Shown piece after piece: positions 1 through 10,944 of a stretch of 64,000 nucleotides of DNA. Under the pieces are notes generated by a model. The model worked only from the letters and a program-made list of their open reading frames with translations, made no database searches and had not been told where the DNA came from. Position 1 is the stretch's first letter; the number at the start of each line of letters is the position of its first letter. Source of the stretch: Roseiarcus sp963779095 (GTDB lineage: Bacteria > Pseudomonadota > Alphaproteobacteria > Rhizobiales > Beijerinckiaceae); NCBI GenBank assembly GCA_963779095.1, contig CAVZWU010000012.1:62001-126000 (forward strand), read 5' to 3'. The position numbers and the translations under genes are program-made.

Positions 1-1862
1 CTCATGGCTGAGGCGAAGCGGACGTTCCCTCATGCCGGATGGGACGCGCGCTCGCGGCTCAACATCTCCCCGGATTTCAGTCGCGATCTCGATCGCTTCG
101 CCGAATTTCTTACGCTGGCAGGATTGCTGTCGCTGGTCGTCGGCGGGGTCGGCGTGGCGAACGCGGCGCAGGGCTTCGTCGAGCGCAAGCGCGCGACGCT
201 CGCCATTCTGAAAGCGATCGGCGCGACCGGATCGGGCGTCGTCGGCCTCGCGCTCGTCGAATTCGCGATCGTGGCGCTGATCGGCGCGTTCATCGGCGCT
301 GGCGTGGGCTCGGCGATCCCGTTCGCCGTCGCATGGGCGTTCGGGTCCTTGCTGCCGCTCCCGCTCGCGCCCTCGATTGCGCCGGGCGTCATCGGCCTTG
401 GGCTGATTTACGGCTTGCTGACCGCGCTCGCCTTCTCGATCGCGCCGCTCGGACGCGCGCACGATCTGCCCGTGACCACGCTGATCCGCGATCTCGTCGA
501 GGAACGGCGGGGCTGGCCGCGCAAGCGCTATCTTGCCGTCGCGGCGCTCGCCGGCGCGGCGCTGGTCGCGCTCGCCGTCCTGACCAGCCCCCAGCGGTCG
601 ATCGCGGCGATGGTCGCAGGCGCGACGGTCGTTGCGTTTGTCGCGCTGAGGCTGGTCGCTTTCGCCATCGCCTGTCTCGCGCGCCGCGCGCCCCGGTCCG
701 CGTTTCGTTGAGTGGCGGATGGCGCTTGCCGCCATCCACCGCCCTGGCGCGCTCACGCCCGTCGGTCGTGCTGTCGCTGGGCCTGGGCCTGACCGCCCTC
801 GTCGCGCTCACCCTCATCGACGCCAACATGCGCGCGGAGTTGCGCGAGGCGCAGCCCGGCGTGACGCCGAGCTTCTTTTTCCTTGATGTGCGTGGCGCCA
901 GACGCGGGCGCGTTCGTCGATTTCGTGAAGCGCGAGGCCCCGGGGGTCAAGATCAGCGAGACGCCGATGATGCGCGGGCGGTTCGTCACCATCGGCGGCA
1001 GGCCGGTCGAAAAGGTCAAGCCCAGCGACAAGGTCGCCTGGGCGCTGGAGGGTGACCGCGGGGTGACGTTCGCCGAGAAGCCGCCTGAGGGCTCCGAGGT
1101 CGTGGCGGGACAATGGTGGCCGAGCGACTATTCCGGCCCGCCGCTCGTATCGATGGAGAAGGAGGTGGCGGAGGGCCTCGGTCTTCGTGTCGGCGATACG
1201 GTCGTCGTCAACGTGCTCGGGCGCGACATCGCGGCGAAACTCGCGAACTTGCGCAAAGTGAACTGGAAGAGCTTCGCGATCAATTTCGTGCTGGTCTATT
1301 CGCCCAACGCGCTCAAAGGCGCGCCTTATACTGAGCTTGTCTCGGCCGCGCTCCCGTCCGCCGCGCCAGACGCCGAGCTTAAGCTCATGCGCGCCGTGGC
1401 GCAGCGATTCCCGAACGTCGCCAGCGTCCGTGTGCGCGAGGCCATGGACAATGTCGAAACTTTGGTCGGCAAGCTCGCGCTCGCCATCCGCGCCGCGACC
1501 GGCGTCGCGCTGACAACCTCCATCCTGGTGCTCGCGGGCGCGCTCGCGGCCAATCGGCGCGCCCGGCTCGCCGACGCCACGATCCTGAAAATTCTCGGCG
1601 CGACCCGCGGCAGGCTGACGACGATGTTCCTGATCGAATACGCGCTTTTGGGAGCGACGACCGCAGCGTTCGGCGTCGCGGTGGGGACGCTCGCAGCTTA
1701 CTTTGTGGTCGCGAGCGCATCATGCAGTTCGATTTCGTCTTCGACTGGCCCGCCGCGCTCGCCGCCGCTGGCGGAGGCCTTGCGATCACCGTCGGGCTCG
1801 GCATGATCGGCGCGTGGCGCACATTAAGCCAAAAGCCGGCGGCGTACTTGCGCGAATTGTGA
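1..1862 (+). pseudogene. FtsX/YbbP-like ABC transporter permease, cut by window edge and frame-broken
   Basis: The window opens inside a large permease of the FtsX/MacB superfamily. The first readable segment (from about base 4) has the family hallmark ERKRATLAILKAIGATG followed by several hydrophobic helices, as in the middle of YbbP-type permeases of about 840 residues. The homologous reading then jumps frame near 710, 757, 895 and 1715. Pieces RMALAAIHRPGAL, PSVVLSLGLGL, AFVDFVKREAPG and MQFDFVFDWPAA all belong to one protein but sit in different frames, and it ends at TGA 1860-1862 (AAYLREL). An intact copy would be an inner-membrane subunit paired with a YbbA-like ATPase, which would lie upstream of the window. 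At least four frame changes in 1.9 kb mean a decayed gene or a poor consensus; I cannot tell which. Confidence 0.7.
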
Positions 1863-1933
1863 TAAGGAAGCGCTGGCCGAGCGAATGCGGACCGACGAAT
1901 GCCGGAACGCGGCCAAAAGGGAGCGAAACTTAA

Positions 1934-3630
1934 ATGGCGCTGCTCACGCAATCCTACGTCCATGGCGCGTCTCCGACGCCACTGATCGGCGAGACGATCG
2001 GCCAGCTCCTGCGCCGCGTCACCGCGGAGGGGCCGGAGCGCCCGGCGCAGATCACCCGCCACCAGAACGTTCGCTGGACTTACGCCGATCTCCTCCGCCG
2101 CTCCGAGGACCTGGCCGTGGGCCTGCGCAAGCTCGGCCTCGCAAAGGGCGATCGGGTCGGCATCTGGTCGGCCAATCTCAGCGAATGGGTGCTGGCGCAA
2201 TTCGGCACCGCGCTCGCCGGGCTCATTCTGGTCAACATCAATCCCGCCTACCGGAGCCATGAATTCGACTATGCGATGAAGAAATCCGGCTGCCGGGCGC
2301 TGATCCTGAGCACCGGGCACAAGAACAACGACTATTTCGCCTCGCTCAGAACCTGCGCGCCCGAGATCGACGCGGCCGAACCGGGCAAGCTCAAGTCCAA
2401 AGGCCTGCCCCGGCTCGAGTTCGTCATCCGCTTGGGCGCGGACAAGTCGCGCGGCATGCTCAATTTCGACGAGGTCGCGGAGCCCGCGACCGCGGACGAG
2501 CGCGCCGAGCTTATGGCGTTCGAAGCTCAGCTTCAGTTCGATGACCCGATCAACATCCAGTTCACCTCAGGGACAACCGGCGCGCCCAAGGGCGCGACGC
2601 TGACCCATCACAATATCCTCAACAACGGCTATTTCATCGGCGAAGCGATGCGGCTCACGCCCGACGATTGCTTGTGCATCCCGGTGCCCTACTATCACTG
2701 CTTCGGCATGGTCCTGGGCAATCTGGCCTGCGTCACCCACGGCTCGTGCATGGTGAGCCCCTCCGAAGGCTTCGATCCGGTGGCTACGCTGGAGGCGGTG
2801 CAAGCCGAGCGCTGCACCGGCCTGCACGGCGTGCCGACGATGTTTATCGCCATGCTCGAACATCCCGAATTCGCGCGCTTCAACCTCGAAAGCTTGCGCA
2901 CCGGGATCATGGCGGGCTCGCCCTGTCCGGTCGAAGTCATGCGAAAAGTGGTGGACCTTATGCACATGAGCGAGGTCACCATCGCCTACGGCATGACGGA
3001 AACGAGCCCGGTCAGCTTCCAGAGCGCCTATAACGACCCGCTCGAGCGGCGCGTCTCGACGGTCGGGCGCATCCAGCCGCATCTCGAAGTCAAGATTGTT
3101 GACGGGGAAGGTCGAATTGTCGCGCCTGGCCTTCCCGGGCGAATTGCTCACCCGCGGTTACAGCGTCATGCGCGGCTATTGGGACGATCCCGCCGCGACA
3201 TCGGCGGCGATCGACGAGGCCCGATTCATGCATACAGGCGATCTGGCGACGATCGACGCAGAAGGTTACTGCAATATTGTTGGCCGGTTGAAGGATATGG
3301 TTATTCGTGGCGGGGAGAATGTCTATCCGCGCGAAGTCGAGGAGTTTCTTTTCACCCACCCGGCGGTCGCCGAGGTCCAGGCCTTCGGGGTTCCCGATCA
3401 TCGTTATGGAGAGGAGCTTTGCGTCTGGATTCGTCGCCGCGAGGGCGTAGCGCTTGAACGAGGCCGAGGTGATCGCCTTTTGCCGGGAGCGAATCGCGCA
3501 TTACAAGGTGCCCCGCTACGTGCGGTTCGTCAGTTCGTTCCCGATGACGGTCACTGGAAAGGCGCAAAAATATTTGATGCGCAAGGCGATGATGGAGGAA
3601 TTGGCCCTGGCCGAAGAAAAGACGGCCTGA
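1934..3630 (+). pseudogene. AMP-binding acyl-CoA synthetase (FadD-like), two frameshifts
   Basis: This is an acyl-CoA ligase of the ANL superfamily, which activates a fatty or carboxylic acid as an acyl-adenylate and then a CoA thioester. The N-terminal domain reads cleanly from ATG 1934 with the P-loop FTSGTTGAPKGAT and the A5 motif YGMTETSP. The conserved block GELLTRGYSVMRGYWDD is only found after a +1 shift near 3140 (CCCGGGCGAATTG, apparently one extra C). GDLATIDAEGYCNIVGR and IRGGENVYPREVEEF follow in that frame. A second shift near 3454 (GCGCTTGAACGAG, an extra T) is needed to reach NEAEVIAFCRERIAHYKVP and the catalytic-lysine region TVTGKAQKYLMRK, ending at TGA 3628-3630. The reconstructed length, about 565 residues, is normal. 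Substrate is unknown. The two single-base insertions may be sequencing errors. Confidence 0.85.
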
Positions 3631-3873
3631 GGCATGGAATGGGCGTCAACGTCACGAGCGAGTAAGAGACTTTAACCCTTATGCAAACAGGGGGAGCCGA
3701 TTTGGCTAGGCAACCGAGCGCGCCACGCCGCTAAAAAGCAACAATTTCGGCCTTCACTGGATTTTGATATAAAATGAGTTCTCTTGGCAATTCGGCTGCG
3801 CGCGCTTAAATGGCTAGTACAGGGTCGGGAGGCCCCTAGAAGTCTCGGGCGACCGCTCCACGACGGGAAGATT

Positions 3874-5802
<1,929 letters not shown>

Positions 5803-5886
5803 CGCCGCCTGTAGCCGCGACCGCTGGTCGCGGCGGCTCCCACACGGCGGACGCGGCCCGCGACCGCGCCAAGAGTTGCGCCATGG

Positions 5887-6729
5887 CTACAGCGTCGCCA
5901 TTCGCACGACTTGCCCGGCCGTCTCGGAGCCAGGCGCGGCCGCGTCGGGCAGATAGCGGGCGACAAGCGACGCGGTGTCAAGATCCTCGATCTCGACGAA
6001 TCCGAATTCGTGCGCGCGGGCGTGCAACACCGCCGAGTTGAAATGGCCCCGGAACGGCTCCCCAGCCGCAGCCGCAAGCTCGGTGAGCTTGAGATGAAAG
6101 TTGCGCGCCCTCTCGCTGGCGATGGTGTGCGGCGGATTGGCGTAGTCGAACACCACTTCCGCGCCGCCGAGAAACTGGGCAAGTTCGTCGAGCGTCGCGT
6201 AAACCGCCTCCGCCGTCAGATAGGGCGTGACGCCGAGCCAAATGACGAAGGTCCGTATCTTCGGGTCGAGCCCGGCCGCCCTGAGCGCGGCTGTCATGCT
6301 CCCATGCTCGAAATCGTGAGCGACATAGGCGACGTGCGCGGGCTCCGCGATTTGCGCTTCGGCCAGCCGGCGTCGCTTGTCGGCTTGCGTCGCCGGGTGA
6401 TCGAGCTCGAAGACGCCGAGGCCGCCTGTCTGCTCGAGCCGATAGGCGAAAGTGTCGAGACCGGCGCCGAGCACCAGGATTTGCCGCAGCCCCTCACGAA
6501 TGGCGCAGCGCGCGCAAGCCTCGGCGAAGCGGCTGCGCATGGCGATGAACAGGCGCAAAGGCCGCCGCTCCGGCCGCTCCCTGGCGAGCGCGACGGCGCC
6601 CTCGGCGTCCGGCCCCAGGATCGCAAGCGCGAGCGGATCGGCGAAGACAAAGCCCCGCTCGAGGACCTGATGCGCCGCCCGGTGTCCCGCCGCGCCAAGC
6701 GCCGTCACGCTCGCCTGTCCCTCTCGCAT
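5887..6729 (-). CDS. SAM-dependent methyltransferase, PPM1/LCMT (TIGR00027-like) family
   Basis: Class I methyltransferase related to leucine carboxyl methyltransferases and bacterial O-methyltransferases of the PPM family. The glycine-rich SAM-binding motif VLGAGLDTFAYRL and the acidic-ribose segment VFELDHPATQADKRRRL identify the family; ITALGAAG-type N-termini are also typical. Start chosen at ATG 6729 (MREGQASVT); an in-frame ATG at 6774 is possible. It lies between ftsH and rpmB in opposite orientation, so it is transcribed alone and converges on ftsH. The substrate is unknown; members methylate polyketides, glycopeptides or unknown acids. Confidence 0.85.
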   Translation of the reverse strand: MREGQASVTALGAAGHRAAHQVLERGFVFADPLALAILGPDAEGAVALARERPERRPLRLFIAMRSRFAEACARCAIREGLRQILVLGAGLDTFAYRLEQTGGLGVFELDHPATQADKRRRLAEAQIAEPAHVAYVAHDFEHGSMTAALRAAGLDPKIRTFVIWLGVTPYLTAEAVYATLDELAQFLGGAEVVFDYANPPHTIASERARNFHLKLTELAAAAGEPFRGHFNSAVLHARAHEFGFVEIEDLDTASLVARYLPDAAAPGSETAGQVVRMATL

Positions 6730-6841
6730 GGGCGGAAAGGTAGAGGCCGCTGGACGAGGTGTCGAGCGCGACAAGCTTGACGCCGAAAATCCCCTCCCCT
6801 ATAGACCGCGCTTCTCTTAGCTAGGCCGGGCGGGACGCGTC

Positions 6842-6869
6842 TTGACTGGGCGGCCCGCTTTCATATTTG
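6842..6869 (+). promoter_or_regulatory. Candidate sigma-70 promoter of rpmB
   Basis: TTGACT at 6842-6847 and TATTTG at 6864-6869 are separated by 16 bases. They stand about 45 bases before the rpmB start. The -35 is close to consensus and the -10 is weak. Confidence 0.45.
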
Positions 6870-6913
6870 CCGAATGAAAGCTGAAGCTTTTCGTCTGAAG
6901 GATCATTTCCGCG

Positions 6914-7219
6914 ATGTCACGCCGCTGCGAGCTGACGGGCAAGGCCGTTCAATCCGGCAACAAAGTCAGCCACTCGAACCGCAAGACGCGCACGCGCTTC
7001 TTGCCCAATCTCGTCCAGGTTACGCTCGTCTCGGACGCGCTCGAGCGTTCGGTCAGGCTGCGCGTCAGCGCGGCGGCGCTGCGTTCCGTCGAGCACCGCG
7101 GCGGCCTCGATGATTTCCTCGTCAAGGCGCATGAATCGGACCTCTCCGAGGACGCCGTCAAGCTGAAGCGCGAGATCGCCAAGAAGCGCGCCGAGTTGAC
7201 GAAGGCCGAAGCCGCCTGA
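6914..7219 (+). CDS. rpmB: 50S ribosomal protein L28
   Basis: Ribosomal large-subunit protein of 101 residues. The N-terminus MSRRCELTGKAVQSGNKVSHS and the block NRKTRTRFLPNLV are diagnostic of L28. The C-terminal Lys/Glu-rich tail (REIAKKRAELTKAEAA) is typical of the longer alphaproteobacterial form. Single-gene unit with a plausible promoter just upstream. It is the last chromosomal gene before the accessory block; the first att repeat lies 191 bases downstream of its stop. Confidence 0.97.
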   Translation: MSRRCELTGKAVQSGNKVSHSNRKTRTRFLPNLVQVTLVSDALERSVRLRVSAAALRSVEHRGGLDDFLVKAHESDLSEDAVKLKREIAKKRAELTKAEAA

Positions 7220-7409
7220 GGCTTGGCTGGGCTCGCTAGGGCCCGCAGCCGATCGGTTTCCCCTCGTCGCGAATTTCGCCTGGCGCGGCTTTGTGCGCTA
7301 GCCGCCAATGCTGCAGTTCCTGAGGGTGCTCGCGCCCGCGCGTGGTTTTTGCAGCGCTTGCATCGATTGAACCCGCCGCCTGTGGCGACGAACCCTGGAC
7401 GGGAATGTT

Positions 7410-7429
7410 TTGGCGCTCCCAAGGGGACT
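7410..7429. repeat. Left attachment-site copy (3' end of tRNA-Glu), attL of element 1
   Basis: Twenty bases are identical to 19751-19770 and to the 3' end of tRNA-Glu at 32739-32758 (CCA end, acceptor strand and 3' T-stem strand, seen in reverse complement). The match stops abruptly after the T-stem. It lies 191 bases after rpmB and marks the leftmost junction of the tandem array. Confidence 0.88.
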
Positions 7430-7461
7430 GTGTAGATTTAGTTAAATCAATAGCTTACAGC

Positions 7462-7523
7462 TACAAACGCCCTTATTGGCCGCTATTGAGGCTATTGGGC
7501 TTTTCGCCCGAGTTACAAACGCC
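7462..7523 (+). repeat. Putative left arm-type integrase sites of element 1
   Basis: TACAAACGCC occurs at 7462-7471 and 7514-7523, within 115 bases of the left att. Matching copies (TACAAACACC 19681-19690, TACAAACGCT 19704-19713) sit just inside the right att in the same orientation. The rest of 7430-7658 holds no gene I can support. Confidence 0.5.
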
Positions 7524-7658
7524 AAAGCCGCGGGCCGGCCCGTCGAACGGAAAACGCCGCCGCGGTGTCGTCAGCTCCGCAGCGGCGCACATAGAGGTCC
7601 CTTCCCGTAGGGGCGGCTCATCCTGCCGCCGCCCGCGCCCCCGCGCAAGGGGGGCGCG

Positions 7659-7901
7659 ATGAGGCGCGTTCCGACGCGACGCGCAAGAGAGCGCGCAAGG
7701 TTCATCGTCGAGACGGCGATCGAGCAAGGGGTGCGCGTCGCCATCATGGGCGATCCGCGAACGCCCTGCATCTTCGCCTATGCCCCGCGCGCCCCTACGC
7801 CCAAGCTGCAACTCGCTTGTGAGGCAAGTTTCAAGCGCGCCGTGCGCCGAAACCTCCGCGCCGTCGCCCTCATCGCCTCCAAGCCCCGGCCGCGCGCATG
7901 A
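7659..7901 (+). CDS. Small basic protein of unknown function
   Basis: Eighty residues, rich in Arg and Ala, from ATG 7659 with a GGGGGCG stretch close upstream. Its TGA (7899-7901) overlaps the ATG of the primase gene (ATGA at 7898), which suggests translational coupling and supports it being a real first gene of the replication operon. I recognise no domain. It could be a DNA-binding or regulatory peptide, but nothing in the sequence shows this. Confidence 0.5.
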   Translation: MRRVPTRRARERARFIVETAIEQGVRVAIMGDPRTPCIFAYAPRAPTPKLQLACEASFKRAVRRNLRAVALIASKPRPRA

Positions 7902-8773
7902 CTGCCGATCTTCGCGCCCTCGCCCTCAGGCTCGGCGGCGAGGTCTCGGCCGGGCAAGTCCTCTGTCCTGGCCCGCCGCCGCACAGCCCCAAAGATCGTT
8001 CGCTCGCCGTCAAGCCAAACGGGCCGGACGACTTCCTTGTCCACTCCTTCGCCGGCGACGATCCGCTCGCGTGTCTGGCCTATGTCCGGGCCCGGCTCGG
8101 CGTCGCGAGGCCCGAAAGAGAGCGGCGCAGGGAGCCAAAAGCCCCGCCCCGGCCGCCGTCCGACGCTTGGCGCGCCATCTGGCGTAACGCGCATGATCCG
8201 CGCCGCACGCTTGTGGAGCGCTATCTGGCTTCGCGCGGCCTGCCGCTGCCTGACGAAGCTGTCGGCGAGGCGCTGCGCTTTCACCCGCGCTGCCCGTTCG
8301 GGTCCGGCTGCACGACGCCGGCCATGGTCGCGCTGGTGCGCGATGTGCGCTCGAACGAGCCGATCGGCGTGCACCGCACCGCGCTCGATCTCAGCGGACG
8401 CAAGATCGAGATCGCCGGCAAAGACCGCATGGCGCTCGGCCCGATCAAGGGCGGCGCGGTCAAGCTCACCCCGGACGAAGAGGTCACCACGGGCCTGGCG
8501 ATCGGCGAAGGGATCGAAACGACCCTTTCGCTCAAGCTCCTCCGCGACTGGGGAGAGCCAGTCTGGGCTTGTCTGAACGCCGGCAACCTCGCCGCCTTTC
8601 CCGTGCTGGGCGGGATCGACGCGCTGGTCGTCGCCGTCGACCATGACGAGGCCGGGTGCAGGGCGGCCTATCAGGCGATCCGCCGTTGGCATGAGGCGGG
8701 ACGCACGACGCTGGCGCTGACGCCCAGGCGACACGGCGCCGATCTTAACGACCTCGTTTGGGAGGCGCGATGA
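7898..8773 (+). CDS. Toprim-domain primase-like protein
   Basis: Replication protein of 291 residues. The N-terminal part has a degenerate zinc-finger/DUF7146-like region (Cys in GQVLCPGPPPHS). The C-terminal half is a Toprim domain with the Glu-containing motif IGEGIETTLSL and the Asp motif VVAVDHDEAG followed by AYQAIRRWH. This arrangement is known in phage and plasmid primases that synthesise RNA primers. It overlaps the upstream small gene by ATGA and the downstream ATPase by ATGA, so the three are very probably co-translated. Together with the ATPase it gives the element its own replication module. Confidence 0.85.
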   Translation: MTADLRALALRLGGEVSAGQVLCPGPPPHSPKDRSLAVKPNGPDDFLVHSFAGDDPLACLAYVRARLGVARPERERRREPKAPPRPPSDAWRAIWRNAHDPRRTLVERYLASRGLPLPDEAVGEALRFHPRCPFGSGCTTPAMVALVRDVRSNEPIGVHRTALDLSGRKIEIAGKDRMALGPIKGGAVKLTPDEEVTTGLAIGEGIETTLSLKLLRDWGEPVWACLNAGNLAAFPVLGGIDALVVAVDHDEAGCRAAYQAIRRWHEAGRTTLALTPRRHGADLNDLVWEAR

Positions 8774-9966
8774 TGGGCGACTACACGCTATCGACGAAAG
8801 CGCTGCTTGAGACCGGGCCCGAGTTTCTCGTTCGCAACGCGAAACCCAGCGTCAATAAGTACACCATGACGGAGGACGAAGCCCGCGACGCGGTCGCGCC
8901 GTCCAACCGCGTCGCGCCGCGGCCATTCGCTCCGATCCAGAGCAAAGTCGCCGAAGAAGTCGTGCTGGTCCAGGCTGCCGACATCGAGCCAGAGCCCGTT
9001 AACTGGCTATGGAAAAACGGCCTCCAGCGTGGCGCCCTCAACCTCATCGCCGGCCGGCCATCAGGCGGCAAATCCACAATCGCACTATCGTGGAGCGCCA
9101 CCGTCACCCGCGGCGGCAAATGGCCGGACGGACAGATCTGCGATCCCGGGCGCGCCGTCTATTGGAGCGGCGAAGACGGCATCGCTGACACGCTCTTGCC
9201 GCGCTTCATCGCCGCTGGCGGCAACCGCGACAAAATGTCCTTTGTCGAAGGCGTGCGCGCCGGCGAGCGCAAAAGGCCGTTCGATCCCGCTACCGACTTG
9301 CCGAAGCTCGCGAGAGCGCTCGAGAAGATCGACAATGTGCGAATGATTACGCTCGACCCGATCGCAGTGGTGGTCACCCGCGACAGCCACAAGAACGTCG
9401 AGACGCGAATTGGCCTGCAACCCTTCGCCGACCTGTGCGCCAGCCTCGGCGCCGCCGGCCTCGGCGTGCACCACTTCACCAAGAACTCCTCGGGCGGCGA
9501 GCCTACCGACCGCATTTCCGGTTCCCTCGCCTTCGGCGCCCTGCCGCGCTGCGCATGGGTGGCCGCCAAGGATCTCAATGTCGGCCAAGATGCGCGTCGC
9601 GTGCTCGTCCGAGCCAAAATGAGCAACGGCCCGGACTGGGGCGGCTTCGATTACAAATTGGACCTGCGCGAGATCGATCGGGGGCCGGGCCTCGTGGCGC
9701 AACGCGTCCTGTGGGGCGGCGCCATAGAAGGAACCGCGAAGGAACTGCTCGCCCAATTGGAAAGCCCGCTAGAAGCCGGCAGGGCAGCCAAGACGTTCCT
9801 GCGCGAGATGCTTAAAGACGGCCCGCAAATGGGCGCCGAGATCATCGCCAAAGGCGACACGCAAGGCTTGAGCGAGCGGGCGCTCCAAAGGGCGCTCAAA
9901 AAGCTCGGCGGCTCGAAAGAAAAGGCAGGATATCGAGGCCCTTGGATCTGGGAACTGCCAAAATGA
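8770..9966 (+). CDS. RepA-like AAA ATPase (hexameric replicative helicase type)
   Basis: P-loop ATPase of the RepA/DnaB-like class common in phages and integrative elements of Alphaproteobacteria. Walker A is AGRPSGGKSTIA (about residue 93), Walker B RMITLDPIAVVV, and the family motif LGVHHFTKNSSGG follows. The C-terminal about 70 residues, after TAKELLAQLES, form a winged-helix-like tail ending RGPWIWELPK. The ATG at 8770 overlaps the primase stop (ATGATG); an adjacent ATG at 8773 is equally possible. Its likely role is unwinding the element's origin for primer synthesis. The repeat cluster right after its stop is a candidate binding target. Confidence 0.88.
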   Translation: MMGDYTLSTKALLETGPEFLVRNAKPSVNKYTMTEDEARDAVAPSNRVAPRPFAPIQSKVAEEVVLVQAADIEPEPVNWLWKNGLQRGALNLIAGRPSGGKSTIALSWSATVTRGGKWPDGQICDPGRAVYWSGEDGIADTLLPRFIAAGGNRDKMSFVEGVRAGERKRPFDPATDLPKLARALEKIDNVRMITLDPIAVVVTRDSHKNVETRIGLQPFADLCASLGAAGLGVHHFTKNSSGGEPTDRISGSLAFGALPRCAWVAAKDLNVGQDARRVLVRAKMSNGPDWGGFDYKLDLREIDRGPGLVAQRVLWGGAIEGTAKELLAQLESPLEAGRAAKTFLREMLKDGPQMGAEIIAKGDTQGLSERALQRALKKLGGSKEKAGYRGPWIWELPK

Positions 9967-10004
9967 GTGAGGGAATGGCCCTCGCACACGCGCGCGCGGA
10001 CAAC

Positions 10005-10129
10005 CTTTGTCGCCTTTGGCGTCTTTGTCGCCTTTGGTGGAAAACTAAAGGAGGGAGGGCGATTTCTGAGAAGCTCCCAAAGGCGTCAAAGGCGACAGTG
10101 CTTAGGTGCTGGGAAAGTGACGCCTTTGG
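10005..10129. repeat. Iteron-like cluster, candidate replication origin of element 1
   Basis: Two perfect 15-base direct repeats CTTTGTCGCCTTTGG lie at 10005-10019 and 10023-10037 (18-base period). The core CGCCTTTGG recurs inverted in CCAAAGGCG 10077-10085 and TCAAAGGCGAC 10086-10096, and direct again in TGACGCCTTTGG 10118-10129. The stretch 9967-10162 has no convincing gene and follows the helicase gene immediately. Clustered, phased repeats beside a primase-helicase pair are the usual form of a Rep-recognised origin. Confidence 0.55.
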
Positions 10130-10162
10130 CGCGCCACAGCCAAACCCAGAGGGAAGCGCCCA

Positions 10163-10480
10163 ATGAACGAGCAAGATCTGGAGCAGGCCAGCGAAATCTA
10201 CCGCAAACGGCGCTTTGTCCAAGCCTCGCTAGACGCCGTGATCAAAGCCGAGAGCCAAGGCCTGGAAGAAGCCGACCTGAACCTGACGTTTAGCAAGAGC
10301 GCGTGCCAACACGCCCGAGCCACCCTCGACGCCCATGCAGCCCGAGAGGTCTGCAAGCTCGCAAGGAAACTTCTCGAAGACCAACTACGCGATATCGACG
10401 CGTCCCTGCGCGCCTTCGGATGCGACCCGCCAAATCCAGAGCCAGTCCTACGCGTCCGCCAAGGAGAAACCCGCAAATGA
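10163..10480 (+). CDS. Small alpha-helical protein of unknown function
   Basis: 105 residues from ATG 10163, acidic N-terminus (MNEQDLEQASEIYRKRR) and long predicted helices rich in Ala, Leu, Arg and Glu. Its stop overlaps the next start (ATGA at 10477). No known domain recognised. Position between the replication genes and the head genes is where satellites often keep regulatory or transcription-control proteins, but that is only inference. Confidence 0.6.
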   Translation: MNEQDLEQASEIYRKRRFVQASLDAVIKAESQGLEEADLNLTFSKSACQHARATLDAHAAREVCKLARKLLEDQLRDIDASLRAFGCDPPNPEPVLRVRQGETRK

Positions 10481-10743
10481 CGATAGACTATTTCGGCGGC
10501 TGCCCGACGTGCGGCGTGAATGACGGCTTTCTCAACGTCGGGCGGGAACACTGGTTTGTTTGCCACATGCACCGCGCCAAATGGCACGTCGGCTCGAACC
10601 TGTTCAGCAGCTGGAAAGATCAGGACGACGCGCACTTCCGCGAGAACGCCTGGCTGTTGGCGAACTATGCGGAGGTCAAACCGCTGCACGGCGTCGCCCT
10701 CCCGCGGTCGAGCGATCCAAAAATCTGGCGTCGCCAATCTTAA
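10477..10743 (+). CDS. Small zinc-ribbon-like phage protein
   Basis: 88 residues starting at ATG 10477 inside the preceding stop. The N-terminus has CPTCGVNDG and, 20 residues on, CHMHR, which together could bind one zinc ion. The pattern GREHWFVCHMHRAKWHVG plus NLFSSW resembles a short conserved protein seen in proteobacterial prophages and ICEs. Function unknown. A DNA- or RNA-contacting zinc ribbon is a reasonable guess. Confidence 0.6.
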   Translation: MTIDYFGGCPTCGVNDGFLNVGREHWFVCHMHRAKWHVGSNLFSSWKDQDDAHFRENAWLLANYAEVKPLHGVALPRSSDPKIWRRQS

Positions 10744-10944
10744 TGGCTGCGGGAACAGGCCGCTTTCGAGGCGGAGATGGCCGACACACCGTGCCCGTTT
10801 TGAGCGTGCACATGCGCCCGCCTTACATCGGCTCATCCGCTCACTGGCACATACGCTGTGGGTCCTTCCTAATGGCACGCATAGCGGGGGCGCGGCGCCC
10901 TGAGATTTGCCTCAGTACAATATTTTCTCAGTGAGGTTTCGTGA
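10744..10944 (+). promoter_or_regulatory. Probable promoter/operator region before head genes
   Basis: Two hundred bases without a gene, more AT-rich at the right end. CTGAGATTTGCCTCAG (10900-10915) is an inverted repeat with 5-base arms. It is followed by TACAAT as a possible -10 and by CTCAGTGAG just upstream of the small-terminase ATG (10945). This is the natural place for the late (packaging) promoter, and the repeat could be an operator. Evidence is pattern only. Confidence 0.35.
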
